Shown: in pieces, positions 47,255 to 58,196 of the stretch
How positions within the stretch are numbered: position 1 is the stretch's first letter
Layout of the letters: every line of letters begins with the position of its first letter
Assembly (NCBI RefSeq): GCF_964355755.1
Contig: NC_092673.1
Span: 7,323,001-7,383,000 of the forward strand
Length of the DNA stretch: 60,000 bases
Direction: 5' to 3'
From: Antedon mediterranea
Lineage: Eukaryota > Echinodermata > Crinoidea > Comatulida > Antedonidae
Made by a program: the position numbers and the translations under genes
The notes under the pieces: generated by a model
Seen by the model: only the letters and a program-made list of their open reading frames with translations
Told to the model about the DNA's origin: nothing
Databases searched by the model: none

Positions 47255-48508
47255 ACAGAGATAGATAAACAAACGTATTTTATATGCTGTGTAAATGCAT
47301 TGATGGTAACTGCCAGCAGATGGTAACACCTGTTGTGTCAACTCGGGCAGGTGGCAGAACCACAACTCCAGCCTAAACAGGTGTCTCAAACACCAGTGGC
47401 TGACACTATTCTTCAAGTGCAACTGTTTTAAGTGTGAAGGTATAATGTAAAACAATCTTTTCAACGAATTCACTTGATTTTATTGTCGAACGTGACATCA
47501 TTGAGTCAGTAATTCACCTACATCTGGGCATGTGTCAACATTAACCTTTCGTACAGGATGGATGGATAAGATATTATATCTGAATACAGAAAATATATCC
47601 AAAATGTTAACAGTTAACCAACTCTGCCTCTCTGTCAAAACTGTCATCTGTTAATATAAAAGCTGAAAAAGAGAACATACTCATTTATCTAAAACATGGT
47701 CGCTCTAAACAGTGCTTTATTTGAGCCACCTCTAGAACCATCCCATTTTTTATCTACCTCCAGTATCTAGCTGCTACTAGTTACATGAAGTATTGAAGAG
47801 ATCTGAAGAAGCTGTTCTGAAAACATCTACATAATTTGGAACAAAGATTATGTATCGCAAACATGCAATAAATGCCTGTTTCTGTTTACTGTTAGATAGG
47901 CAAATGCACTACTATTAAATTAGAAGACCACTAATATCTTCTTAACTGAAATATTTGCACATATTTTGTTCTAATAATGTGCAGAAAATAGATTTTTGAA
48001 GCTTGCCACATTTCTCTGAAATACTAAGAAGAGAAAAAGACAAAACCACTCTCAAAGAGTGTTATTCAGTTTGTTGCATCAACTCTCAGTGTCTAGAAAT
48101 AGTTATCAAATTTGTTGAAGAACTGCGTTAAACTGGACAGTATAAGACTTTTTGAAGTATCTTAACACAATATTCATTAAGAAGAGACATACCCTGGTTA
48201 ATAGGCTCTATTATAGTCTTGTGAAATATAGTTTTATTCGATAAATGTGCACATTTTCATAATTTAAACAGGTACAGAAATATATTCTGGCCTTTGTAGA
48301 GTTTTAGGTGCTTTTGGCATGTCTATACAACAACAGGGTAGTAGTTTAGGATTTTACAATTCATTAAATTAATAATGATACTTTTGTGTGGTCAGACAGT
48401 CACTGACAGACAGACATATATGACTTTTGATTAGTGATGACCAACAACTTGGGGACAATTGGGTGGAGAAGTTGGGATGCGATTGCTCGCCACCTTTGTG
48501 GTTTTTTA
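47255..48508 (+). other. RAPGEF1 3' UTR and convergent intergenic start
   Basis: Less AT-extreme than the introns at first, no coding potential. AATAAA at 47867-47872 is the first plausible polyadenylation signal; the true 3' end is not determinable from sequence. Confidence 0.5.
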
Positions 48509-48824
48509 GGGGTCTGTTTCTGCTGTATAGTGCCGAATAAACTGTTTATTTAAAATATATAATTGTTAGGCCAACCACATTTCTGCTCAATTTCTGCTCC
48601 AAAATAAACTGTTTAAATGTGTGGTTGGTTATTAATAACAATGTTAATGTTACCCAAAATGCAAGATACTACAGCTATCAATCAAATAACTGTTATTTTG
48701 CGTTGCAGCTGAAAGTTTCACAGTGATAACCGGTTATTGAAAATATGTCCTATTTCTGTTACCAAGAAATTTGGGTTACCGTACTTTATTCATATGGGTT
48801 TTTTTTCGCAGCAGAAACAAATCC
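48509..48824 (-). mobile_element. MITE copy B (GTTTCTGCTG family), about 315 bp
   Basis: Ends GGGGTCTGTTTCTGCTG and CAGCAGAAACAAATCC are inverted. The interior, read on the minus strand (AGTTATTTGATTGATAGCTG, then GCATTTTGGGTAACATT), matches the element at 3525-3735. Nested CATTTCTGCTC and GGAGCAGAAATTG words lie inside. Confidence 0.7.
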
Positions 48825-48884
48825 AACGACCGACTACACATAAATGTGTACAGATCCTAAATCACAAATCAGTGTCAATCCTGT

Positions 48885-48975
48885 GACATAACAATGTGTG
48901 ATGTCATAATAAAACTATGACATCATACATGACATGATGTCATTATGTAAAATATGATGTCATATTTTATTGCTA
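48885..48975. repeat. Cluster of TGATGTCAT / TGACATCA words
   Basis: About six copies of TGATGTCA or its inverse within 90 bases (TGTGATGTCATAATAAAACT, ATGACATCATACATGACATG, ATATGATGTCATATTTTATT). The word is self-complementary in part, and the whole block can fold back. Confidence 0.6.
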
Positions 48976-49472
48976 GTATTGCTAGTATTTTGAATAGCAA
49001 ATACTGTTTCTTCCATGTTGATATTTGGTGCTGAAAAGTTTAATATTAACTAACAATATATTACTGGACCATTGTGTATTTTAACCTTCTGCGGAGGTCA
49101 CATTTTACATTTAATAAACTGATTGCAGTAGCAATATTTATATCTTTTTTATTAATTATAATATTATTTTATTGATTTATTATTGATTGACATAAGGTGC
49201 AAACAACTTTATTTATTAAAGTAAGTTAAAGAAATGTAAAATATACTGTAATTAATTTTGGTTACAGTAACTCATAGTACGGTATAGAATTAATTATTCT
49301 GTGATAAATTTAAACATTTAAGAGCATGGGGGAGACTTACAGTTCTTGTACAGTACATATTCCTTTCAAACTAAACAACTTTTAATTTTATTGAATGTTG
49401 ATTGAAGCAGTTTAATCTCCAGTTTAAATTTAGTTTTGAAACATTGTGCTGCATTTTGAATTTAAGTATTTT

Positions 49473-49665
49473 TAAGGGACCATGTCAAAATTATTCTGCT
49501 GCAGTTACTGCAGTAACTACATTTTGATTACTGTGTATACTATTATTATTATTTAGAAAGAATTGTTTGTGTATTCATACACTGTCTATTACAGTGACTG
49601 CCTCATACTTCTACATTGAAACAAGCTAAAACCATATATTACTGCAGTAGAATAATTCTGGCCTG
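49473..49665. mobile_element. MITE with CTGCAGTTACTGCAG ends, copy 2
   Basis: AAGGGACCATGTCAAAATTA and TTCTGCTGCAGTTACTGCAG at the left, TATTACTGCAGTAGAATAAT at the right. It parallels 34855-35025 along its length. Confidence 0.65.
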
Positions 49666-50389
49666 ATCCATAAAGTTGGGAGTTTTTATACAAACGAATT
49701 TAAATATACAGTATCTCTTAATATAAATCAATTTATTCAATATGTAGATATACATATTTGTTTTGTATAATGATCACTTATTAACGTTGAAAGTATTTCA
49801 TATCATGTATAACAATGTGATGTAGCATGTGAGTTTTATAATTATTTCCTCAAACCTCAATAGAATGTGTTTAATCCAATTCATATGCTGAGTAAAGCCA
49901 ACTGGTTCTCCTTTCTTTATCTGGATTAGATATTATGTATATAGGCAAATTCCATAATACTGATTCATTATGTGCATTACATGTGACTTAGGAACATGTC
50001 AAAGATACAGATTTTGCTTTTTGCTTAAATACAGAAAATATTCTATATATCAGTCGATTTAGCTATTTTGTAACAAACATTCAAATGTTAATATCAGTTG
50101 GATAATGGCTGGGGAAAATACTTCTTAATTGAATAGTTTTTATTACATTATTAACAATTTTAGCTATAAACCTACTTATAAATACTTAATATCATCAGTA
50201 CCTCATATCATACTGTAAAACATAGAGTATATTCACAAATTTAACAGTACATATTTTTACAATGTTACACACTGATTCCATTTTTAAGTAAAAAAAACAC
50301 TCCAACCCATTATCATTCCATAAAATCATAAATGTCATTAGTACCTGCCCTGGTAATACCTTAGTGCTCTTGAATTTACATAATATTTT
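49666..50389. other. AT-rich intergenic sequence, nothing recognised
   Basis: No open frame or repeat of note between the MITE and the 28-bp array. Confidence 0.5.
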
Positions 50390-50785
50390 ATACCCTAGGA
50401 TTGGTGCTCTAGGATTAGTGCTGTGGAATTAGTACCCTGGGATTAGTGCTGTGGAATTAGTAACCTAGGATTAGTACTCTTGAATTAGTACCCTAAGATT
50501 AGTGCTCTGGAATTAGTACCCTAAGATTAGTGCTCTGGAATTAGTACCCTAGGATTAGTGCTCTAAAATTAGTACCATAGGATTAGTACTCTTCAATTAG
50601 TACCCTAGAATTAGTGCTGTGGAATTAGTAACCTAGGATTAGTACTCTTGAATTAGTACCCTAAGATTAGTGCTCTGGAATTAGTACCCTAGGATTAGTG
50701 CTCTAAAATTAGTACCATAGGATTAGTACTCTTCAATTAGTACCCTAGGATTAGTGTTCTGGAATTTTACCCTAGGATTAGTATC
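50390..50785. repeat. 28-bp minisatellite made of two related 14-mers
   Basis: ATTAGTACCCTAAG alternates with ATTAGTGCTCTGGA, about 14 copies of the pair. Diagnostic variants recur at fixed distances: GCTGTGGAATTAGTAACC at 50448 and 50616 (168 = 6 x 28) and GCTCTAAAATTAGTACC at 50560 and 50700 (140 = 5 x 28), so blocks of several units were duplicated. Confidence 0.9.
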
Positions 50786-52134
50786 CATACAGTACCACAA
50801 CATGCCTTTCCCTATTTTTGTTTAACTATGCAAGCAATGACCAAGCAAGGGATTATTTAAATTTTTTACATACATTTGAGATCATGTTACGCTTACAGTG
50901 TAAACATTTAAAATAACATAGCTTATTTATTTCTTTGTATTACTTATGCATACTACAGTACATTATTTTTTTAATAGTTGTTGGTTTTTCAATTACAAAA
51001 ACTCCTATATTCCGAAATAATTAACCAAAAATATATGTGTATGTACTTATATTTTATGCAGTGTTTTAAAGGTCCAATTTTCAACAACTTACCATCATTA
51101 TTAGTTTAGTGTCCTTTTACATCACAATTTACACTAAAGAGGCACTAGAAGCCACATGTAAACAATTGTGATGAAAGCAATGGTATGTGTCTAATATGAA
51201 ACAAAAACATGTCTTGGGAAAGCGGGTAGATATTACCTATACTAGTATATACCGTAGACACTACTCCAGTAATAAGTTTGAACCATGAAATTGGTGAAAA
51301 ATTGATATGGTTAATTTATACATTTGAATTTGGTATAATGTATTCCTTTTCTTAACCAAGTAATTTGATATTGCTAATATTAAAAAAAAGCAAAGAAGTT
51401 CTCAAATGAAATGTATTTAATGTAGACATCTAATACATTTGTACAGTAGTATATGCTCTGATGTTACTAATACGGATGTACTGTATAATTTGGTAGTTAC
51501 TTTACAAAAACGTAAGTAATTATCCTGTAAAAAAAACTTGGTATATTATTTTATAACTATTTGTATAGTAGACCTATGACCGACACATTAATATTGTATA
51601 TATTTTAGACTGCTGTGTATACAAAATGATACAGGAAAAAACATATTTATCAATATTAAGATTTCCTTTATATATTATTGTTTTTTTTAACCTTTGAAAG
51701 GATTCCTGTTTTCTTAATATTCATTATTTCTAATGCATATATCATGTAAAACATGGGTGCAGACCTGTAATATACAGACCTGTAACGGTGATCTGCGCCC
51801 ATGAAATTATTAGTGACTTTGTCACGAACAAAATGTTTGAGGTATACAGTTAGAGTAATCTGAAAGAATTTGATTTAGAAAATAAAGTCGATATACAATT
51901 ACAAATAAAATAAATATGTATGATAAATTATTTCTAGTTTGTCTATATTTTGTGTAATTTGTTGTAAAAAACTTCCTGATCTATCTATATGCCGAGAAAA
52001 AAAATCCTAACCCTTTTATATTATGAAAACTAAATTGTATGAGTTGACACCATAGGATAATAATCTAATACATGTGCACATTTTAGTGCATAATTAGTTT
52101 CAGGATTTTATTGAAAAGCCCAAAGGTGTTGTTC
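50786..52134. other. AT-rich intergenic sequence, nothing recognised
   Basis: No coding signal. The CAGACCTGTAATATA / CAGACCTGTAACGG pair near 51762-51790 is a short local duplication. Confidence 0.5.
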
Positions 52135-52139
52135 ATTAA

Positions 52140-52376
52140 AGGGCGCGTGTCGCAGTGTGTTGGATGTTGGACGACTGATCTTGAGATAGTAGGTTCGAAT
52201 GCAATGCTTGTCGCGTTGCTTGTATCCTTCGACAAGACACTTCTGTCCACCCAGGTGCACTGATTACTAGCTGCTTTTTGGGAGTATGTTTCCATACACG
52301 TTTGATACAAAATGACTGGAATAAAAAATATGTACAGCGCTACGATTTCAGAGATAAATAATAATAATAATAATAT
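52140..52376 (+). mobile_element. tRNA-derived SINE
   Basis: The head GTGTCGCAGTGTGTTGGATG resembles a Pol III A box region and AGGTTCGAATGC (52191-52202) is a B box. The body CCTTCGACAAGACACTTCTG, CCACCCAGGTGCACTG and ACAGCGCTACGATTTC is typical of deuterostome SINEs as I recall them. It ends in an AATAAT tandem tail. The 117-codon minus frame across it is incidental. Confidence 0.65.
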
Positions 52377-52993
52377 CCTGGATTTATAAAGTGAATAATA
52401 TCGTGAAGCGCTAACAAAGAAGAAAAAGAAACCCAAACCGAATTATGGAGATACGCTCTCATCGATAACCAAGGTTTGGTCTAATGATCCTGACAGTGTT
52501 GAGGAATTTGACATAAAGAAATGGATAATACGTTTTGACTTTTTTGCATTAAAACATCAACATACACATAGTAATATTAAAATATTTACACATTTATTTG
52601 ACAAAGAATGTATAAAAATACATGCTGAGTGTTAGACCAATGTTTCACAAATCATTTATATATTACTTTCATTCAAATGAATAGGAAATCTTCATTTATT
52701 CATTTTGGCGCTTTGCAGTGTACAACAAATGGAAAATTCTTCAAATTGTACATTGACAAATGCTGATAAACTGCTGCTGAAACTGAAAATTGAATCTCAG
52801 TACAGTATTACTGATAGTGTTACTGTTTTAACATTAAAAAATAGTTGTTACATAGTTGTTTTCTTAATTGTACAACAAATCATATTTATTAAAAAAAATT
52901 TTTAAAACCCGTAACACTAAGAGCAAAACAGAGTCAGGAAAATCGCTAAACTATGCTTAATATCTCTTAGGATAATGATGTGCTCATTCCTGA

Positions 52994-53059
52994 TCATTTA
53001 TGCATGTTGTCAATTAGCGTTCCCTTTGGTTTGGCTTTCTTTGCAATTTCTCTTGCAGC
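52994..53059 (-). CDS. STEEP1: STEEP1 last coding exon
   Basis: Codes [20 protein letters not shown] and K before TGA. It matches the human end EAKKAKMKGTLIDNQFK. Acceptor TTTTACAG, phase 0. TTTATT words at 52885 and 52695 (AATAAA on the minus strand) are possible polyadenylation signals. Confidence 0.93.
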   Translation of the reverse strand, partial: AAREIAKKAKPKGTLIDNMHK

Positions 53060-56000
53060 CTGTAAAAAAAAACATTGATAGTTGAAATCAGGTACTAGAA
53101 TCACCCTGCGACATTTCTCAGGGTGTCTTGCAAACTCATTTCACACTGTACAGGTAGTTGAGTGAAGGTTACATTTACTACTACAGAAAGAAACAGTAAC
53201 ATCATAATGCGATACACTATGATTTAATATGGATGTCATGCTCACATATACAGTCACCGTAACATGGATGCCATACTATGGCATTTATACACAGTAACAT
53301 AGAATAATGGCATACTATGGGCATGTATAGACACAGTAACATGGATGTCATACTATGGCACTTATATACAGTAACATGGATGTCATACTATGGCAATACA
53401 CACAGTAACATGGATGCCATATACCCACAGTAACATGGATGTCAAACTATGGCAACACAGTAACGGCATATACATACATGAATGTCATGCTACTGTATGT
53501 CAATACACACAGTAACATGGATGTCATGCTACTGTATGTCAATACACACAGTAACATGGATGTCATGCTACTGTATGTCAATACACACAGTAACATGGAT
53601 GTCATGCTACTGTATGTCAATACACACAGTAACATGGATGTCATGCTACTGTATGTCAATACACACAGTAACATGAATGTCATGCTACTGTATGTCAATA
53701 CACACAGTAACATGGATGTCATGCTACTGTATGTCAATACACACAGTAACATGGATGTCATGCTACTGTATGTCAATACACACAGTAACATGGATGTCAT
53801 GCTACTGTATGTCAATACACACAGTAACATGGATGTCATGCTACTGTTCAATACACACAGTAACATGGATGTCATGCTACTGTTCAATACACACAGTAAC
53901 ATGGATGGCATGCTACTGTATGTCAATACACACAGGAACATGAATGTCATGCTACTGTTCAATACACACAGTAACATGGATGGCATGCTACTGTATGTCA
54001 ATACACACAGGAACATGGATGTCATGCTACTGTATGTCAATACACACAGTAACATGGATGTCATGCTACTGTATGTCAATACACACAGTAACATGGATGG
54101 CATGCTACTGTATGTCAATACACACAGGAACATGGATGTCATGCTACTGTATGTCAATACACACAGTAACATGGATGTCATGCTACTGTATGTCAATACA
54201 CACAGGAACATGGATGTCATGCTACTGTATGTCAATACACACAGTAACATGGATGTCATGCTACTGTATGTCAATACACACAGGAACATGGATGGCATGC
54301 TACTGTATGTCAATACACACAGTAACATGGATGTCATGCTACTGTATGTCAATACACACAGTAACATGGATGTCATGCTACTATATGTCAATACACACAG
54401 TAACATGGATGTCATGCTACTGTATGTCAATACACACAGTAACATGGATGTCATGCTACTGTATGTCAATACACACAGTAACATGGATGTCATGCTACTG
54501 TATGTCAATACACACAGTAACATGGATGTCATGCTACTGTATGTCAATACACACAGTAACATGGATGTCATGCTACTGTATGTCAATACACACAGTAACA
54601 TGGATGTCATGCTAATGTATGTCAATACACACAGTAACATGGATGTCATGCTACTGTATGTCAATACACACAGTAACATGGATGTCATGCTACTGTATGT
54701 CAATACACACAGTAACATGGATGTCATGCTACTGTATGTCAATACACACAGTAACATGGATGGCATGCTACTGTATGTCAATACACACAGTAACATGGAT
54801 GTCATGCTACTGTATGTCAATACACACAGTAACATGGATGGCATGCTACTGTATGTCAATACACACAGTAACATGGATGTCATGCTACTGTATGTCAATA
54901 CACACAGTAACATGGATGTCATGCTACTGTATGTCAATACACACAGTAACATGGATGGCATGCTACTGTATGTCAATACACACAATAACATGGATGTCAT
55001 GCTACTGTATGTCAATACACACAGGAACATGGATGTCATGCTACTGTATGTCAATACACACAATAACATGGATGTCATGCTACTGTATGTCAATACACAC
55101 AGGAACATGGATGTCATGCTACTGTATGTCAATACACACAGTAACATGGATGTCATGCTACTGTATGTCAATACACACAGTAACATGAATGTCATGCTAC
55201 TGTTCAATACACACAGTAACATGGATGTCATGCTACTGTATGTCAATACACACAGTAACATGGATGTCATGCTACTGTATGTCAATACACACAGTAACAT
55301 GGATGTCATGCTACTGTATGTCAATACACACAGTAACATGGATGTCACGTTACTGTATGTCCATACACACAGTAACATGGATGTCATGCTACTGTATGTC
55401 AATACACACAGTAACATGGATGTCATGCTACTGTATGTCAATACACACAGTAACATGGATGTCATGCTACTGTATGTCAATACACACAGTAACATGGATG
55501 TCATGCTACTGTATGTCAATACACACAGTAACATGGATGTCATGCTACTGTATGTCAATACACACAGTAACATGGATGTCATGCTACTGTATGTCAATAC
55601 ACACAGTAACATGGATGTCATGCTACTGTATGTCAATACACACAGTAACATGGATGTCATGCTACTGTATGTCAATACACACAGTAACATACTATAAAAT
55701 ACTGTACACATGTAATTGAGTTTTCAAATTGTAGGCTTACCTCCTCCATTTTCCGTTTTGTTATCCCCTTTCTTTCCAATTGCTTCTCAATCACTCTTGC
55801 ATTCTGTGCATAGGAATCTGCAATTTCTCTCTATATATGCAATTAAGAAAAAGATATATAAATTTCAAAGATTCAAAAGGTAATCTCACATGACAAAGTC
55901 AGAAATAAAATAAACTTTATAAGCTGTAGAACTTTAAAGCAATCTCTCAATGGTTACCCTTAAATAGAAGAATAAAAAAACACTGACCGCTTCAATCTCG

Positions 56001-58196
56001 TCCTCTTCTTCATCAATTGTTGAGACAGTCACTGAACTGTATTTACCCATTTCCTTTGTTCTTTTTGTGACCATAACCTACAAAGCAAAAAAAAAGCCTT
56101 ACATTATCTTATATTACAGCCTTTTGTGACATTTCTTTTCATGTGACACTTTCCTGTGAAATGAACGAGGGTCATTAACACTATGGCCAACCGGGGTTCA
56201 CTCTTAATAGTGGTTCTAGTATACACTGTGACGGATCTTTAATAGAATGGACATGCTCGGGACCAAGACAACACAGTCAAAGATGTAACGCAGAGGTCTG
56301 GTTTAGGGACACTAAGTGCCTCAGGCGTCTTTAGCTTTTTAAATTTTAATGCCTTTTTGTTCCTCTGGGCCATTGTGTTTAGCCAGTGAGCACTCATAGC
56401 CGTTGTGCCACTGAACACAGCTAGGCTGGAAAGGATGGGGTGAGCTAGTTGATGAGATGAGCAATTTTTAGTATATTATAATTGTAAATTCTAACCTTTT
56501 TATTACGCTTTAGATCATCTTTGACAGGTAGTGGTTTCAGCGCTGGTCCCTCACCACTAGTGTACACAGCTCCATCTACTACAAACAATACACTGGTGTC
56601 TTTCTCTTTGTGGTGATAGAACAATCGTAAACCGCATCTACGATAAATAAATAACACTTTGGAGTAAAAATAAGGAAATAAAGGACCATCAAACCACATA
56701 CATACTATAACAGAACAAACCATGGGGATCAGTATGGAGGCAATGCATTCTGGCAAGCAATGGATAAAGATTCTCCATGACCCACCTGTTGGTACAGTAC
56801 AGTACCTACACTCACCACATCTCCTAATGAAAATATAGAATATTGTTAAAATCACCGACTGCTATTGAGCAACAGATTAGGTCATTCATTTACTACCATG
56901 TCCATCTAGTTAGAGGATTTGGTTCACAGAATCAGATGATAAACAAAAAAGTGGTAATGGTGGTATTGTGAACTCTATCTTGGATGCGTCCACTGGAGGA
57001 TGATGGATAGGATTATTAATATTGTAATAACAGGTGGAGTACTACAGTACCTTACTGATGTCTATTGGACCATATGAGATAACTGTAAAAATTGACTATT
57101 AATATGTTATCAATAATATGTTATAATTACCTTTTACATTTCTTTCTGTATTGTCTTTCAACTCCTCCTGGTCTGCAATGAAAAGGAAGATGGTTGTTTG
57201 GAAAGTCACTGTCTTTTGAGTGTCTCCATATGAAATATTGTTGTAGTATGGTCTATTGTGTGAATGAATGTACTGTACTGTGCTCAAAATGGGAAACATT
57301 ATTTAACATAATGTTTGAAGGTTTAAATGTTGAAAACCAATGTGATATGTTGATGTAAAGTTTGTGGTACACCGTGACCACGTATGTAGATAGTGCAGAG
57401 GACAATCGAAGCATATTGATCGAAGCCTATACAGTAACTATACAGTGCAACTGTAACTTTATGTCACTGCACTTTTACTCACAAGCAACGTATATTAATG
57501 GAAATGTCACGTAACTAATGTACATACATGGTGTACCACAAACTTTACATCAACACAAAATATTATATACAGATATTCCTGCTTAGAGGTGACATATAAG
57601 ATTTGACATCCTAGAGGGAATGATATTTAGCTTGAGAGAATATATATATTCCTTAAGCGCTGATTTAAAAGACGATATCTGTTATATTATGTATATTTAT
57701 TGGAATATCTGCTAAATTGAATAATTACTAATAATAATAATTCACCTTCTTCGAGACAAAATCACTGGATATTCACCACGCCGCAATGTACCAGGTTACT
57801 CCTGTGAGTATTGACCAATGACAAACGGTCTAAATAGTTTAGTTAAAATATTTTGGGAAGCAAATGGTCAACGTGGCGCATCGTGTGAAACGTTGTCTCG
57901 TGATGATTCACAAGTTTTTACTCGAAGAATTTGCTGGATTTTATGTATGTTTAATGACAGTTACACAATAATCGCACAAAAACAACCAGTCAATGTCAAT
58001 GTCATCGTACAAATTACGTAGTCATGTGATGCAGTTTCAACCAATCATGTATTTACATAGTAATTTTGTAATATTATTTACCTTTTCAAATGTACCATTT
58101 CATCGCGTTCACATGTCGTCTTGTACACATGCTTGCTTGCATCAACGACTCGAGCACCATCACGTTGTCGCAGTGGTAATTTATCTAAAGTGCAAT
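52994..58196 (-). CDS. STEEP1: STEEP1 (CXorf56) orthologue, 5'-truncated by the window edge
   Basis: Minus-strand exons 58196-58082, 57172-57131, 56637-56496, 56077-55988, 55830-55741 and 53059-52994 join in consistent phase into 181 residues plus stop. Human STEEP1 has 222 residues, and the missing roughly 42 match its first exon. Visible blocks: [101 protein letters not shown] and a final KGTLIDN. In mammals the protein helps STING leave the endoplasmic reticulum; its role in invertebrates is not established. The second C-x-x-C pair (C-K-R-C) of the putative metal site is present; the first is off the window. It is tail to tail with RAPGEF1. Confidence 0.93.
53060..55740 (-). other. STEEP1 last intron, mostly minisatellite
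   Basis: 2.68 kb between donor GTAAGC after 55741 and the acceptor at 53060. About 90 percent is the tandem array described separately. Confidence 0.85.
53225..55692. repeat. 39-bp minisatellite, about 57 units, with a degenerate left flank
   Basis: From about 53478 to 55690 the unit AACATGGATGTCATGCTACT + GTATGTCAATACACACAGT repeats with very few changes. Known variants: GTC to GGC, AGTAAC to AGGAAC or AATAAC, and a 3-base deletion (CTACTGTTCAATAC) in four units (near 53847, 53883, 53956, 55203). Left of 53478 an older version with ATGTCATACTATGGCA units of about 35-40 bases is present. As 39 is divisible by 3 and the unit has no stop in several frames, frames of 752 (+) and 754 (-) codons result. 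It lies wholly in the STEEP1 intron, so I do not call these genes. Confidence 0.97.
55741..55830 (-). CDS. STEEP1: STEEP1 exon, coiled segment
   Basis: Thirty codons: [30 protein letters not shown]. Human has [20 protein letters not shown] then KGMSKRRLQE. Phase 0 at both ends. Confidence 0.97.
55988..56077 (-). CDS. STEEP1: STEEP1 exon
   Basis: Thirty codons: [30 protein letters not shown]. Donor is the less common GTCAGT, acceptor TTTGTAG. Phase 0 at both ends. Confidence 0.96.
56078..56495 (-). other. STEEP1 intron
   Basis: 418 bases without a recognised element. Confidence 0.7.
56496..56637 (-). CDS. STEEP1: STEEP1 exon with CxxC half-site
   Basis: Codes [30 protein letters not shown] and [11 protein letters not shown]. 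Together with the preceding exon it forms K-C-K-R-C-G, the counterpart of human KKCAKCGLPLFY. Phase 2 in, phase 0 out. Confidence 0.95.
57131..57172 (-). CDS. STEEP1: STEEP1 small exon (42 nt)
   Basis: Codes [13 protein letters not shown] with split arginine codons at both ends. It corresponds to human [13 protein letters not shown]. Acceptor ATTGCAG, donor GTAATT. Confidence 0.94.
57349..57554. mobile_element. MITE with 25-bp perfect inverted ends in a STEEP1 intron
   Basis: GTTGATGTAAAGTTTGTGGT followed by ACACC (57349-57373) is exactly the inverse of 57530-57554. The element is about 206 bp with no coding potential. No clear target duplication beyond AT-rich bases is seen. Confidence 0.8.
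58082..58196 (-). CDS. STEEP1: STEEP1 first exon visible in the window
   Basis: Acceptor TTTTGTAG. Codes [37 protein letters not shown]. Human has [20 protein letters not shown] and AAKHAHKF. Needs one G from an upstream exon in phase 1. I searched 58200-60000 on the minus strand for the YYCLCGQ block and did not find it, so the start lies beyond the window. Confidence 0.94.

Noticed and set aside
52191-52202. Functional tRNA gene at the B box
   Set aside because: The flanks do not fold into a cloverleaf and the sequence continues as a SINE body with a tandem tail.
53478-55690. Regular repeat array resembling a CRISPR
   Set aside because: There are no unique spacers; whole units are identical and head to tail, and the DNA is animal.
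53439-55711. Two reading frames of 752 and 754 codons on opposite strands
   Set aside because: Both are translations of the 39-bp tandem array. The array is flanked by the last STEEP1 splice sites and any stop-free unit with a length divisible by 3 gives the same result.
57818-58021. 67-codon plus-strand frame between STEEP1 exons
   Set aside because: No domain, lies in a STEEP1 intron on the opposite strand, no supporting signals.
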